Assembly (NCBI GenBank): GCA_944389835.1
Contig: CALXNU010000008.1
Location: 1 to 49,124, forward strand
Reading direction: 5' to 3'
Length of the DNA: 49,124 nucleotides
From: an uncultured Succinivibrionaceae bacterium
GTDB lineage: Bacteria > Pseudomonadota > Gammaproteobacteria > Enterobacterales > Succinivibrionaceae
Shown here piece by piece: positions 1 to 9,173 of the stretch. Each line of letters opens with the position of its first letter. Positions within the stretch are counted from its first letter, which is position 1. The translations under genes and the position numbers were made by a program. Below the pieces are notes generated by a model. That model saw only the letters and a list, made by a program, of their open reading frames with translations. It was not told the origin of the DNA and searched no databases.

Positions 1-1
1 T

Positions 2-86
<85 letters not shown>

Positions 87-119
87 TCTCTCATTATCAA
101 TGGGTTTGACCAAATTAAT

Positions 120-194
120 GCGGGCATCGTATAATGGTTATTACCCAAGCCTTCCAAGCTTGTGATACGGGTTCGATTCCCGCTGCCCGCTCCA
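120..194 (+). tRNA. tRNA-Gly (anticodon TCC)
   Basis: A 75-base tRNA. The acceptor stem GCGGGCA at 120-126 pairs with TGCCCGC at 184-190, followed by T191 and an encoded CCA at 192-194. The anticodon loop CTTCCAA at 151-157 gives TCC at 153-155. It lies 33 bases after tRNA-Tyr and 66 bases before tufB. In E. coli a tRNA-Thr follows at this point; the 195-260 gap here has no tRNA, only a weak GCTC/GAGC hairpin followed by a T-rich run. Confidence 0.97.
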
Positions 195-260
195 GTTGTT
201 CTCCAGCTCTGTGAGCGATTTTTTATTTAAATCTGGTTCTTTTTCATAGGAAAAACAACA

Positions 261-1445
<1,185 letters not shown>

Positions 1446-1484
1446 TGATTTATAGTACCTTGTGTTAGGTGTTTAATATACGAT

Positions 1485-1517
1485 CCGCAATCCTTTTTTA
1501 GGGGTTGCGGTTTATTT
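1485..1517 (+). terminator. Hairpin/partial terminator between tufB and secE
   Basis: CCGCAATCC at 1485-1493 pairs with GGGGTTGCGG at 1501-1510 through a T-rich loop, and TTTATTT follows. The stem has one G-T pair. The broken T-run suggests incomplete termination, so some tufB transcription may continue into secE-nusG. Confidence 0.6.
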
Positions 1518-1560
1518 GCCTTTTAAGGCCCGGTTTTTTAAGTCAACAAGGTTCACAAAT

Positions 1561-2040
1561 ATGAGTGAAACCAAGAACGTAAAGACAGCTGAGAAGACTG
1601 CTGTAAAAAAAGCAGAGGAGAAGAAGGCTCCTGTTGCAAAAGTAAATAAGAGTGCCAAGAGCGAAGCTGTCCCGCTAATGCTAGATCGCCTATTATGGCT
1701 TTTATCAGTAGTAATTATTGTCGCAGCAATTGGCGGAAATTTTTATTATACTCAACACTATATTATTGATGAGAGCACTTTAAGTCGTTTAGTTCGTACT
1801 GTAATTGTGATAGCTACTATTATTGTAGGTTTAGCTGTAGTGCTCTTTACCAACAAAGGACGAGCCCTGCTGACTTTTGGTCGTGAGTCATACATTGAGC
1901 TTAGAAAAGTAGTATGGCCTACACGTCAAGAAGCAATGCAGACTACTTTTATTGTCTTTGTGGCAGTGTGTTTGGTAAGCCTTTTCTTGTACCTTTGCGA
2001 CCTAGTGGTGTTGCAGGTGGTACGCGCTATTACCCTGTAA
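1561..2040 (+). CDS. secE: Preprotein translocase subunit SecE
   Basis: A 159-residue inner-membrane subunit of the SecYEG channel. Three membrane segments are visible (about residues 43-62, 77-95 and the C-terminal segment near 130-155). Between the second and third lies the conserved amphipathic region with YIELRKVVWPTRQE, the SecE signature. I chose the ATG at 1561 because it follows an AAGG box and begins like enterobacterial SecE (MS...). The frame stays open further upstream but without a better ribosome binding site. The N-terminus carries a Lys/Ala/Glu-rich stretch of about 40 residues, making it roughly 30 residues longer than E. coli SecE (127). nusG follows after 12 bases. Confidence 0.95.
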   Translation: MSETKNVKTAEKTAVKKAEEKKAPVAKVNKSAKSEAVPLMLDRLLWLLSVVIIVAAIGGNFYYTQHYIIDESTLSRLVRTVIVIATIIVGLAVVLFTNKGRALLTFGRESYIELRKVVWPTRQEAMQTTFIVFVAVCLVSLFLYLCDLVVLQVVRAITL

Positions 2041-2052
2041 GAGGTATTGCCC

Positions 2053-2766
2053 ATGTCAGATCTCAATGATTTTGATTTTACGAAAGATATCGTAGCTCCT
2101 GGCTTAGAGGAAAACGAGTCTTCTGTAGAAGAGTCAACTGGCAGTGAAGCTCAAGAGACTGTAGAAAGTGTACAAAAGCCTCAAGAAGAAGTTTTAAAAG
2201 AAGAGCCAAAAACTAAAGAGGAGATCAAAGGGCCTCTTCGTTGGTACGTGATTCAAGCTTTCTCAGGTTTTGAACAACGTGTAGCTCAAACTTTACGTGA
2301 AAGAGTAAAGCTTCTTAATATGGAAGATGACTTTGGCGAAATCTTAGTTCCAAAAGAAAAAGTCAAAGAAATCAAAGATGGTAAGAAGCGTGAGTCAGAG
2401 CGTAAGTTCTTCCCAGGTTATGTTTTAATTCAAATGAGAATGAACAATGAAACCTGGCAGTTAGTTAAGCATACAGATAGAGTGCTTAATTTCGTGGGTG
2501 GAACTCCAGACAGACCATTACCTATTACTACCGCTGAGGCTGAGAAAATTTTATCTCGCTTGCGTGAGTCTGAGGAATCACCAAGACCAAAGACTATGTT
2601 TGAGGTTGGTGAGTCTGTACGCGCTATTGATGGTGCCTTCAAAGACTTCGTAGGAACTGTTGAGAAGGTTGATTACGAGAAGAATCGTCTTACAGTTTCA
2701 ATTGCTATTTTCGGAAGAGCAACTCCAGTTGATCTTGAATTTAGCCAAGTCGAAAAAGATCTCTAA
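2053..2766 (+). CDS. nusG: Transcription termination/antitermination protein NusG
   Basis: A 237-residue RNA polymerase-binding factor that supports elongation, Rho termination and coupling to the ribosome. The NGN domain starts at about residue 63 ([15 protein letters not shown]) and contains [14 protein letters not shown] domain follows ([19 protein letters not shown]) and the end [18 protein letters not shown] is typical. The ATG at 2053 has GAGG at 2041-2044; an in-frame TTG at 2047 is less likely. Relative to E. coli NusG (181 residues) there is an extra acidic N-terminal segment of about 55 residues, rich in Glu and Ser. secE lies directly upstream and a terminator follows. rplK, its usual downstream neighbour, is 9.7 kb away. 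Confidence 0.96.
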   Translation: MSDLNDFDFTKDIVAPGLEENESSVEESTGSEAQETVESVQKPQEEVLKEEPKTKEEIKGPLRWYVIQAFSGFEQRVAQTLRERVKLLNMEDDFGEILVPKEKVKEIKDGKKRESERKFFPGYVLIQMRMNNETWQLVKHTDRVLNFVGGTPDRPLPITTAEAEKILSRLRESEESPRPKTMFEVGESVRAIDGAFKDFVGTVEKVDYEKNRLTVSIAIFGRATPVDLEFSQVEKDL

Positions 2767-2775
2767 TGTTTATAA

Positions 2776-2814
2776 GCTGCCAAGCTCTTTGGCAGCTTCA
2801 CTCCCCTTTTTTTA
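2776..2814 (+). terminator. Rho-independent terminator after nusG
   Basis: GCTGCCAA at 2776-2783 pairs perfectly with TTGGCAGC at 2789-2796 across a five-base loop. A T-rich stretch follows at about 2807-2813. It separates secE-nusG from bioF. Confidence 0.75.
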
Positions 2815-2912
2815 TCTCTCAAAATCTCTAACAAAGCTAACCCTTGTTTTTTTTCTAATTTCACGTTAAATCTCTAAGCTTAAGTTATATTGATCTTAAA
2901 AAGGAGTTGGTA

Positions 2913-4076
2913 TTGTTTAGATCAGAAGATCTTTTTTCTCATGAACTTAATATTTTGCAACAACAGGGCAGTTTAAGACAAACCTTAAGTGTTGATGAAA
3001 GATTAAATCAAGACGGTAAAAAGCTTATAAATTTAGCAAGTAATGACTATCTAAGTTTGGCTACTTTGCCTTTTGATCATGAAGATTTTAATCACTTCTA
3101 TTGCTCTTTTAATTTAAATCCTTGGCAATTTGCCTCTACAGGATCGCCTCTTTTAACTGGGTATAGCTCTTTTACCAAAGTTTTTGAAGAGGAGATCTCA
3201 AGGTTAAGTGGTAAGGCGGCTTTAGCTTTTAATTCAGGTTTTGAGGCGAATTGTGGAGTTTTGGAGGTAATAGGGGCATCTTGTTTAATCCTTGCCGATA
3301 AGCTTTCTCACGCCTCAATTTTAGATGGGATCACTAAAGCGTCTAAAGCTAAAGTTATGCGTTTTTCACATAATAATCTTGAGCATTTAGAACTTCTTCT
3401 TAATAAATATGAGAAAAGTTTTGAGCAGGTGTTGATTATTAGTGAGTCGATTTTTAGCATGGATGGGGATTTTGCTCCTTTAGAAAAATTGGTAGCGCTA
3501 AAACAAAAGCATCCTAAAGTCATGCTCTATATAGATGAAGCGCATGCCTTTTTTACCCGTTCTAAAAACCTTTTAGGTCTTAGTTTTGAATTAAAGCTTT
3601 CCGAGGAAATTGATTTTATTTTGTTAACCTTAGGGAAAGCTTTTGCAGGACATGGAGCAGTTTTGTTGTGTTCAAAAGTAGCGCGGGAGTATTTAGTAAA
3701 TAAAGTAAGACCCTATATTTTCTCAACCGCTCTGCCGCCTCTTTTGTGGGCTTTTAATTTTTATCGTCTAAAGCAACATTATAATTTAGCGGTTAAAAGA
3801 TCCTTGCAACTTGAGGAATTAGTCAAAAAGGCACAGGAGATGTTTTTACCTTTAGGGATTAATGTTTCCTCGCAAATTATTCCTTTAACCGTAGGAAGCA
3901 ATGAGAAGGCACTTACTTTAAGCAAACTTTTAATAGAAAAAGGCTTTTTTGCGCTACCCATTCGCCATCCCACCGTGCCTTTTGGCAAAGAGCGTGTGCG
4001 TGTGTCTTTAAATGCAGCTTTAAATTCCCAGGATCTTTCAACACTTGTGACCACCGTGTTTAAGTTTTGTAAATAG
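2913..4076 (+). CDS. bioF: 8-amino-7-oxononanoate synthase (biotin synthesis)
   Basis: A 387-residue PLP-dependent enzyme of the alpha-oxoamine synthase family. It condenses pimeloyl-ACP (or -CoA) with L-alanine to make 8-amino-7-oxononanoate. Visible motifs are NLASNDYL near the N-terminus, the PLP-stacking histidine in KLSHASILDG, the DEAHA aspartate/histidine pair, and the Schiff-base lysine at about K242 in LTLGKAFAGHGA. Length is close to E. coli BioF (384). I chose the TTG at 2913 because AAGGAG at 2901-2906 sits six bases upstream. It leads a bioF-bioG-bioC set. bioA, bioB and bioD are not in the window. Confidence 0.93.
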   Translation: MFRSEDLFSHELNILQQQGSLRQTLSVDERLNQDGKKLINLASNDYLSLATLPFDHEDFNHFYCSFNLNPWQFASTGSPLLTGYSSFTKVFEEEISRLSGKAALAFNSGFEANCGVLEVIGASCLILADKLSHASILDGITKASKAKVMRFSHNNLEHLELLLNKYEKSFEQVLIISESIFSMDGDFAPLEKLVALKQKHPKVMLYIDEAHAFFTRSKNLLGLSFELKLSEEIDFILLTLGKAFAGHGAVLLCSKVAREYLVNKVRPYIFSTALPPLLWAFNFYRLKQHYNLAVKRSLQLEELVKKAQEMFLPLGINVSSQIIPLTVGSNEKALTLSKLLIEKGFFALPIRHPTVPFGKERVRVSLNAALNSQDLSTLVTTVFKFCK

Positions 4077-4087
4077 GAAATAACAGA

Positions 4088-4768
4088 ATGCGCTTTGAAT
4101 TGATAAATAAAGGTTCTTTTGATTTTATTTTAGTAATAAGTGCAGGTTTTGCTCAAAGTAAAGAGGTTTTTACATCTTTAGTTGATAACAAGATTGCCTT
4201 AGCTGTTGCTTATGATTGGCGCTTACAAGAGAGCTTTACAAATGAATTTCTTGCAAATTATGAAAAAATTGGCCTTTTAGCCTGGTCTTTAGGGGTAAAA
4301 ATGGCAGGTTTGCCATTAAGTGGTTTTGAACACAAGCTCTCTTATGCTATTGCCTATAATGGCACTATAGAAGGCATTTATAAGGGACGAGGTATCAATC
4401 CTAGGGCTTATGATTTGACACTTAAAAATTTTAGTGAACAAACCTTTTTTAGGTTTTTAGAAAAAATGTGCGCAAGTAAAGAGGATTTTGAGCGTTATCT
4501 TAAATTAAGAGGACCTTTTTTCTCACTTGAAAGTTATAAAGAAGAGTTAATGTTCTTAAAATACAGTAAAGCCTATCCACTAAATTACGATGAAGCCGTA
4601 ATTGGTCTTGCAGATAGTATTTTCCCACCACTTTGCCAACAGGAGTCGTGGGAAAATTGTGGGAAAACACCTGTTTTAGATAAAATTCCCCACAGCTTTC
4701 ATTATGATCCCACAGCTTTATCCACAATTTGTGCGAAAATCTTGTCAAAAACTATTGGGAAGAACTAG
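4088..4768 (+). CDS. bioG: Pimeloyl-ACP methyl ester esterase, BioG type
   Basis: A 226-residue protein of the BioG (DUF452) family of alpha/beta hydrolases. BioG removes the methyl group from pimeloyl-ACP methyl ester, ending the BioC-started pimelate synthesis; it replaces BioH in several lineages. The nucleophile-like serine is S67 in LLAWSLGV, and the candidate catalytic histidine is H202 in the C-terminal IPHSFHY. The segment FPPLCQQESW is also of the family type. Start ATG is 11 bases after bioF. The order bioF-bioG-bioC matches Haemophilus-type biotin operons, which supports the call. The last 120 bases carry an unusual cluster of DnaA-box-like motifs (listed separately). Confidence 0.85.
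   Translation: MRFELINKGSFDFILVISAGFAQSKEVFTSLVDNKIALAVAYDWRLQESFTNEFLANYEKIGLLAWSLGVKMAGLPLSGFEHKLSYAIAYNGTIEGIYKGRGINPRAYDLTLKNFSEQTFFRFLEKMCASKEDFERYLKLRGPFFSLESYKEELMFLKYSKAYPLNYDEAVIGLADSIFPPLCQQESWENCGKTPVLDKIPHSFHYDPTALSTICAKILSKTIGKN
4621..4738. other. Cluster of DnaA-box-like 9-mers inside bioG
   Basis: One perfect TTATCCACA lies at 4718-4726. Related 9-mers are TTTCCCACA (minus strand, 4658-4666), TTTCGCACA (minus, 4730-4738), TTCCCCACA (4686-4694), GATCCCACA (4706-4714), TTTCCCACG (minus, 4647-4655) and TTTCCCACC (4621-4629). All lie within coding sequence. Seven related motifs in 118 bases is visually striking, but only one matches the consensus exactly and no function is shown. 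Confidence 0.35.
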
Positions 4769-4777
4769 GGCTTTTTT

Positions 4778-5533
4778 ATGGATCATTCACTTGTGGAAAA
4801 ACGTTTTTTAAAGGCGAGAGCAACTTATGAAGATCATGCCATAGTTCAAAAGCTTTTAGCGCAAGATTTATGCTTTAAACTTAAGGGGGTAAAAGAGCAG
4901 TCAAGCATTCTTGAAATAGGTTGTGGCACAGGTCTTTTTACTAATTTACTTCTTGATTTAAAACCAAGTCACTTAGTTTTAAATGATTTAAGTTCTGAGC
5001 TTTGTGTGGAAGCATTAAAGAAAGTTAGCATAAAAGCACCAACTTTAGAGTGTAAGATCTTAGCTGGCAATATGGATCTTATCGCCTTTAAGGGGCAGTT
5101 TGATTTAATCTGTGCTAATGCGGCCTTACAGTGGAGTGTGAATTTAGAGGCTTTACTTAAGAAATTAAAAGCACATTTACTCCCAGGAGGAAAAATTGCT
5201 TTTACAACTTTTTTACCTGGAACTTTGCAAGAGTTAACAAAAGCAGGTTCAAAAGGACTTGACTATGTAAGTAGAGATTGTATTTTAAGTTATTGTCAAA
5301 ATTTGGGATTTAAAGTATTACTTGATGAAAAAGAAGAAGTTTTAGCCTTTAAAGATGCCCGTTGTGCTCTCAAACATTTAAGCTTAACCGGGGTTAGTGC
5401 GATAAAACGTAAAGTTTGGACTAAAGGTGATCTTAAACAATTAATGCACAATTTGCAGGTACAAAGTCCCTTAGCAAATAAAGTTTTACTTACCTTTAAA
5501 ACTTTGAGCGTGATCGCAACTTTACAAGAATAG
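4778..5533 (+). CDS. bioC: Malonyl-ACP O-methyltransferase BioC
   Basis: A 251-residue SAM-dependent methyltransferase that methylates malonyl-ACP so that fatty acid synthase can build the pimeloyl chain. Motif I, ILEIGCGTGLF, is at residues 44-54. LVLNDLS forms motif II, and DLICANAALQW is the typical BioC post-motif region. Length matches E. coli BioC (251). It starts nine bases after bioG and works in sequence with it: BioC adds the methyl group and BioG removes it. No convincing terminator follows; the 5534-5617 stretch is AT-rich without an evident gene. Confidence 0.93.
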   Translation: MDHSLVEKRFLKARATYEDHAIVQKLLAQDLCFKLKGVKEQSSILEIGCGTGLFTNLLLDLKPSHLVLNDLSSELCVEALKKVSIKAPTLECKILAGNMDLIAFKGQFDLICANAALQWSVNLEALLKKLKAHLLPGGKIAFTTFLPGTLQELTKAGSKGLDYVSRDCILSYCQNLGFKVLLDEKEEVLAFKDARCALKHLSLTGVSAIKRKVWTKGDLKQLMHNLQVQSPLANKVLLTFKTLSVIATLQE

Positions 5534-5617
5534 ACTAGATTTTCTAAATGTAATTTTTTTGTAAACTAATTTGAGGTTTAATGTAAGAGAGATCCTAAAA
5601 ATAGCTTAAAAATCACG

Positions 5618-5670
5618 TTTTTGATTTTACAAAGCCTCACTAGAATGAGCTCAACTAATATTTAGTGAGG
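5618..5670 (+). promoter_or_regulatory. Inverted repeat over the leader and ribosome binding site of the transporter operon
   Basis: CCTCACTA at 5635-5642 and TAGTGAGG at 5663-5670 are perfect inverted arms separated by 20 bases. The right arm contains the GTGAGG ribosome binding site for the ATG at 5677. A possible promoter (TTTTTG at 5618-5623, 17 bases, TAGAAT at 5641-5646) overlaps the left arm. The repeat may therefore be a two-arm operator, or an mRNA hairpin hiding the ribosome binding site if transcription starts further upstream. Confidence 0.5.
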
Positions 5671-5676
5671 TTAAAA

Positions 5677-6735
5677 ATGTTAAAAAGAACTTTAGCCGCT
5701 ATGGCTTTAACTACCATCGTTGCATCTTCTAATGCAGCTTTTGCTGATGATGCTCAAATTGCAGATTTAATTAAAGCCGCTCAACAAGAGGGTGCAGTTT
5801 GGTCATTAGCTATGCCAGATCCTTGGGCAAACTGGAAAGAAACCTGGCAAGACATTACCAATTTATATGGTATTGAGCACATTGATACTGACATGAGCTC
5901 TGCTCAAGAAATTGCCAAGTTTGATGCTGAAAAGAATAATCCAACAGGTGATATTGGCGATATTGGTCAGGCTTTTGCTGAGGTGGCAGTTAAAAAGGGT
6001 GTAACCCAACCTTACAAGCCAACTACTTGGGATTCCATTCCTGACTGGGCTAAAGATCAAGATGGTCACTGGTGCTTAGCTTATACCGGTACTATTGCTT
6101 TTATGACTAACATTACTTTAGTTAAGAACCCACCAAAGAGCTGGGCTGATTTATTAAAGGGTGATTACAAGATTACTGTAGGTGATGTGGGTATTGCCGC
6201 TCAAGCTAATAATGCTGTATTAGCAGCTGCCATTGGTTTAGGTGGTGATGAGACTAACTTAAAGCCTGCTTATGAGTTCTTCGGTGAACTTGCTCGCCAA
6301 GGCAGATTATTATTTACCGATCCTTCATTAGCTAACCTTGAAAAGGGTGAGGTTGAGGTTGCCTTACTTTGGGATTTCAATGCCTTAAATTATCGTGATC
6401 AGGTAGATCCAACTCGCTTTGATGTCACCATTCCTGAGGAAGGTTCAGTAACCTCTGGTTATACCACCATTATCAATAAGTATGCAGCTCATCCAAATGC
6501 TGCCAAGCTTGCTCGTGAGTTTATTTTCTCAGATAAAGGTCAAATTAACTTAGCTCGTGGTTATGCTCGTCCAATTCGCTCCGATGTAGTGTTACCTGAG
6601 GATGTTAAGGCAAAGCTCATTCCTGATGAGGCCTATAAGAATGCTCGTCCAATCAAGGATTTTGCTGCTTGGGAGAAGTCTTCTCGTCAAATGCCAAGAA
6701 TGTGGCAAGAGTACGTCTTAATTCATCAGCAATAA
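5677..6735 (+). CDS. ABC transporter periplasmic substrate-binding protein
   Basis: A 352-residue exported binding protein of the iron/thiamine/spermidine-like cluster. Residues 1-23 form a signal peptide (KR at 3-4, hydrophobic core, AFA cleavage site before DDA). The mature protein has an early aromatic segment (MPDPWANWKETW), a DIGDIGQAF region in the first lobe and the SGYTTIINKYAAHPNAAKLAREFIFS region common to this class. The ATG at 5677 follows GTGAGG; an in-frame GTG at 5665 would remove the signal-peptide-proximal start and is rejected. It leads an operon with a hydrolase, two permeases, an ATPase and a HAD phosphatase. The substrate is not determinable from sequence; the enzymes suggest a phosphorus-containing compound. 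Confidence 0.85.
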   Translation: MLKRTLAAMALTTIVASSNAAFADDAQIADLIKAAQQEGAVWSLAMPDPWANWKETWQDITNLYGIEHIDTDMSSAQEIAKFDAEKNNPTGDIGDIGQAFAEVAVKKGVTQPYKPTTWDSIPDWAKDQDGHWCLAYTGTIAFMTNITLVKNPPKSWADLLKGDYKITVGDVGIAAQANNAVLAAAIGLGGDETNLKPAYEFFGELARQGRLLFTDPSLANLEKGEVEVALLWDFNALNYRDQVDPTRFDVTIPEEGSVTSGYTTIINKYAAHPNAAKLAREFIFSDKGQINLARGYARPIRSDVVLPEDVKAKLIPDEAYKNARPIKDFAAWEKSSRQMPRMWQEYVLIHQQ

Positions 6736-6744
6736 GAGGCGATT

Positions 6745-7557
6745 ATGCTAAAACACAAGGTAATCTTGGTTTTGCTTGATGGTCTAAATTATACCGTGGC
6801 CCAAGAGAGCATGGGCCACTTAGGAGCCCTCGTTGATGGGGGCTTGGGCCATTTATATAAAGTAAAATCTCAACTCCCTTCAATGTCTCGTCCTTTATAT
6901 GAGTGCATTTTAACGGGGGTAAAACCAATTGATAGTGGTGTGGTGCACAATGGAGTGGTAAGACTTTCTTACAATGAGTCAATTTTCTCTATTGCCAAAG
7001 CCCAAGGTTTAGTAACCGCAGCTTCTGCCTATCATTGGGTAAGTGAACTTTATAATAAAGCACCTTTTGATCCGGTAAGAGATCGCATTGTAAATGATGA
7101 AAGCTTAAATATTGCTCACGGTGTTTTCTATCAATGGGATGATTATCCAGATGAGGCCGTGATCTTAGATGCTGAGCATTTAAGATTAAGCTATGATCCA
7201 GATTTTCTTTTTATACATCCTATGAATGTTGATGATACAGGACATCATTTTGGTTTTGATTCCAAAGAGTATCGCAACAGTGCACGAAAAGTTGATATCT
7301 ATTTATCTTATTTTTTAGGTCTTTGGTTAAAAGAAGGTTATCAAGTAATCGTTACCTCAGATCACGGTATGAACAATGATGGAACGCATGGTGGACTTTT
7401 GTCCTGCGAGTGTGAAGTTCCATGTTTTGTATTTGGTAAAGCTTTTAGTTTTGATCCTAAAGTCTCAATTGAACAGACTCAAATTGCAGGTTTATGTTTA
7501 GATCTTTTAGGCCTTAAACATGATAAAGCCTTACCAAAAGGAGTTATCGGTGGTTAA
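6745..7557 (+). CDS. Alkaline-phosphatase-superfamily hydrolase (NPP/phosphonoacetate-hydrolase-like)
   Basis: A 270-residue metal-dependent hydrolase of the alkaline phosphatase superfamily, of the nucleotide pyrophosphatase/phosphodiesterase or phosphonoacetate hydrolase type. Metal and catalytic positions are visible: D12 in LLDGLNYT, the nucleophile region PSMSRPLYECILTG (S48 or nearby), DDTGHHFG at 163-170, SDHGM at 205-209 and H215 in GTHGG. There is no signal peptide, so it should act in the cytoplasm on an imported compound. It lies nine bases after the binding-protein gene and overlaps the first permease by eight bases, so translation is probably coupled. The exact ester or phosphonate substrate is unknown. 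Confidence 0.8.
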   Translation: MLKHKVILVLLDGLNYTVAQESMGHLGALVDGGLGHLYKVKSQLPSMSRPLYECILTGVKPIDSGVVHNGVVRLSYNESIFSIAKAQGLVTAASAYHWVSELYNKAPFDPVRDRIVNDESLNIAHGVFYQWDDYPDEAVILDAEHLRLSYDPDFLFIHPMNVDDTGHHFGFDSKEYRNSARKVDIYLSYFLGLWLKEGYQVIVTSDHGMNNDGTHGGLLSCECEVPCFVFGKAFSFDPKVSIEQTQIAGLCLDLLGLKHDKALPKGVIGG

Positions 7558-8407
7558 AAAACACTATCATCATATGTCAAAGGCTCTAACCTATACCGCA
7601 TGTCTTGGGCCTTTTGCCATTTTGTTTTTCTTATTTCAGTTAGCCCCAATTTTATGGGTGGTAATTAATTCCTTTATTTATGAAGGTGAGTTTACCTTTG
7701 ATAACTACCGCGCAATTTGGGAGTCAGCATTTACCATGCAGGCTTTCTATAATTCCTTGTGGTTATCTTTAATTTCAAGTGTATTAGGTTTGTTAATTGG
7801 CCTTATTACCGTTAACTCTTTAAGACGAGTTCCAGGCAAGATTAGAAATGCGGTAATTGCTTTTATCAATATGAGCTCTAATTTCTCAGGAGTGCCACTT
7901 GCCTTTGCTTTTATTATCATCTTAGGTACTAATGGTGCTTTAACCTTACTTTTACGTGAGATTGGTCTTATTGATGATTTTGAGCTCTATGGTAAATGGG
8001 GTCTTTTGGCAATTTACACTTATTTTCAGATCCCACTTTCTGTTTTGCTTCTCTATCCTGCTTTTGACTCTTTAAAAGATGAGTGGCAAGAGGCCGCAGC
8101 TTTACTTGGTGCTTCAATTTGGCAATACGTTTATAAAGTAGCTCTGCCAATTTTAACCCCAGCTATGATTGGTACTTTTGTAATTTTAATTGCCAACGCT
8201 ATGGGAGCTTACGCTAGTGTCTATGCCTTAACTACAGGTAATTACAATGTAATCACCATTCGTATCGCAGCTTTGGTATCAGGCGATATTTTCCTAGAGC
8301 CAAATTTAGCTGCCGCTATCTCTGTGGTGTTAATGCTGATTATGGCCTTTATCGTCATGATCAATTACACGGTATTAAATAGGTCACGTTATGCAAAGAA
8401 ACAATAA
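7550..8407 (+). CDS. ABC transporter permease 1
   Basis: A 285-residue inner-membrane permease of the binding-protein-dependent type. About six hydrophobic segments are visible, and the cytoplasmic EAA loop reads EWQEAAALLGASIWQYVYKVALPIL, the site that contacts the ATPase. I chose the GTG at 7550 because AAAAGGAG at 7536-7543 is six bases upstream; an ATG at 7520 is in frame but has no comparable ribosome binding site. It overlaps the hydrolase gene (eight bases) and the second permease (17 bases). It should pair with the next gene to form the channel. Confidence 0.87.
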   Translation: MVKKHYHHMSKALTYTACLGPFAILFFLFQLAPILWVVINSFIYEGEFTFDNYRAIWESAFTMQAFYNSLWLSLISSVLGLLIGLITVNSLRRVPGKIRNAVIAFINMSSNFSGVPLAFAFIIILGTNGALTLLLREIGLIDDFELYGKWGLLAIYTYFQIPLSVLLLYPAFDSLKDEWQEAAALLGASIWQYVYKVALPILTPAMIGTFVILIANAMGAYASVYALTTGNYNVITIRIAALVSGDIFLEPNLAAAISVVLMLIMAFIVMINYTVLNRSRYAKKQ

Positions 8408-9173
8408 TCTTTTACATCGGATTGTGATTGCGGTAGTGGTCTTAGTGATGGTTTTACCGCTTGTTGCAACCTTACTTTATTCCTTATCCACACATTGGGG
8501 TGCAACCATTTTACCTGATGGCTTTACTTTTAAATGGTATCTTGACCTTTTAGGTGAGCCAAGATTTTTAGCAAGTTTTGGTAGATCTTTATTGGTATGC
8601 ATATGTGGTCTTTTCCTGTGTATTGTGGTGATGTTGCCAGTGATTTTCTTGGTGTTCCTTTCACTTCCAGGATTAAAAAAGGTCTTTAACTTTATTGTGG
8701 TTTTACCTTTTGCCGTACCACCTGTAGTTTCATCTGTAGGTTTATTACAACTTTATTCAGATGGTTTTCTACCAATTAGCGGTACTTTTTGGATCTTAAT
8801 TTTTACTTACTTTACAATTGTGATCCCTTTTGTTTACCGCTCAATGGCCAATAGCTTTGCGGCAATTAATTTACACGATCTAGTAGATGCAGCTCGCTTA
8901 CTTGGAGCCTCTACCCCTAAGGCGTTTTTCTTGTGCGTCTTGCCAAATCTTAAAAAAGGTATTTTATCGGCCTGCTTTATTAGTTTCTCAATTTTGTTTG
9001 GTGAGTTCGTGTTTGCCAATATCTTAGTAGGCTCACGTTATGAGACGATGCAAATTTATTTATACAACACGCGTTCAGTCTCAGGTCACTATACCTCAGC
9101 CTTAGTAATTTTCTACTTTGCCTTCATTTTTGTGTTCACCCTGTTAGCTAATCGTATAGGTAATAAGAAATGA
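8391..9173 (+). CDS. ABC transporter permease 2
   Basis: A 260-residue inner-membrane permease and partner of the preceding one. The first membrane segment begins near residue 10 (IVIAVVVLVMVLPLVATLL). The EAA-type loop is DLVDAARLLGASTPKAFFLCVLPNL. It overlaps permease 1 by 17 bases and its stop overlaps the start of the ATPase (ATGA), which indicates tight co-translation. Confidence 0.87.
   Translation: MQRNNNLLHRIVIAVVVLVMVLPLVATLLYSLSTHWGATILPDGFTFKWYLDLLGEPRFLASFGRSLLVCICGLFLCIVVMLPVIFLVFLSLPGLKKVFNFIVVLPFAVPPVVSSVGLLQLYSDGFLPISGTFWILIFTYFTIVIPFVYRSMANSFAAINLHDLVDAARLLGASTPKAFFLCVLPNLKKGILSACFISFSILFGEFVFANILVGSRYETMQIYLYNTRSVSGHYTSALVIFYFAFIFVFTLLANRIGNKK

Noticed and set aside
4621-4738. 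Replication origin at the DnaA-box cluster
   Set aside because: No AT-rich unwinding region, no dnaA, dnaN or gyrB next to it, and it lies within coding sequence.
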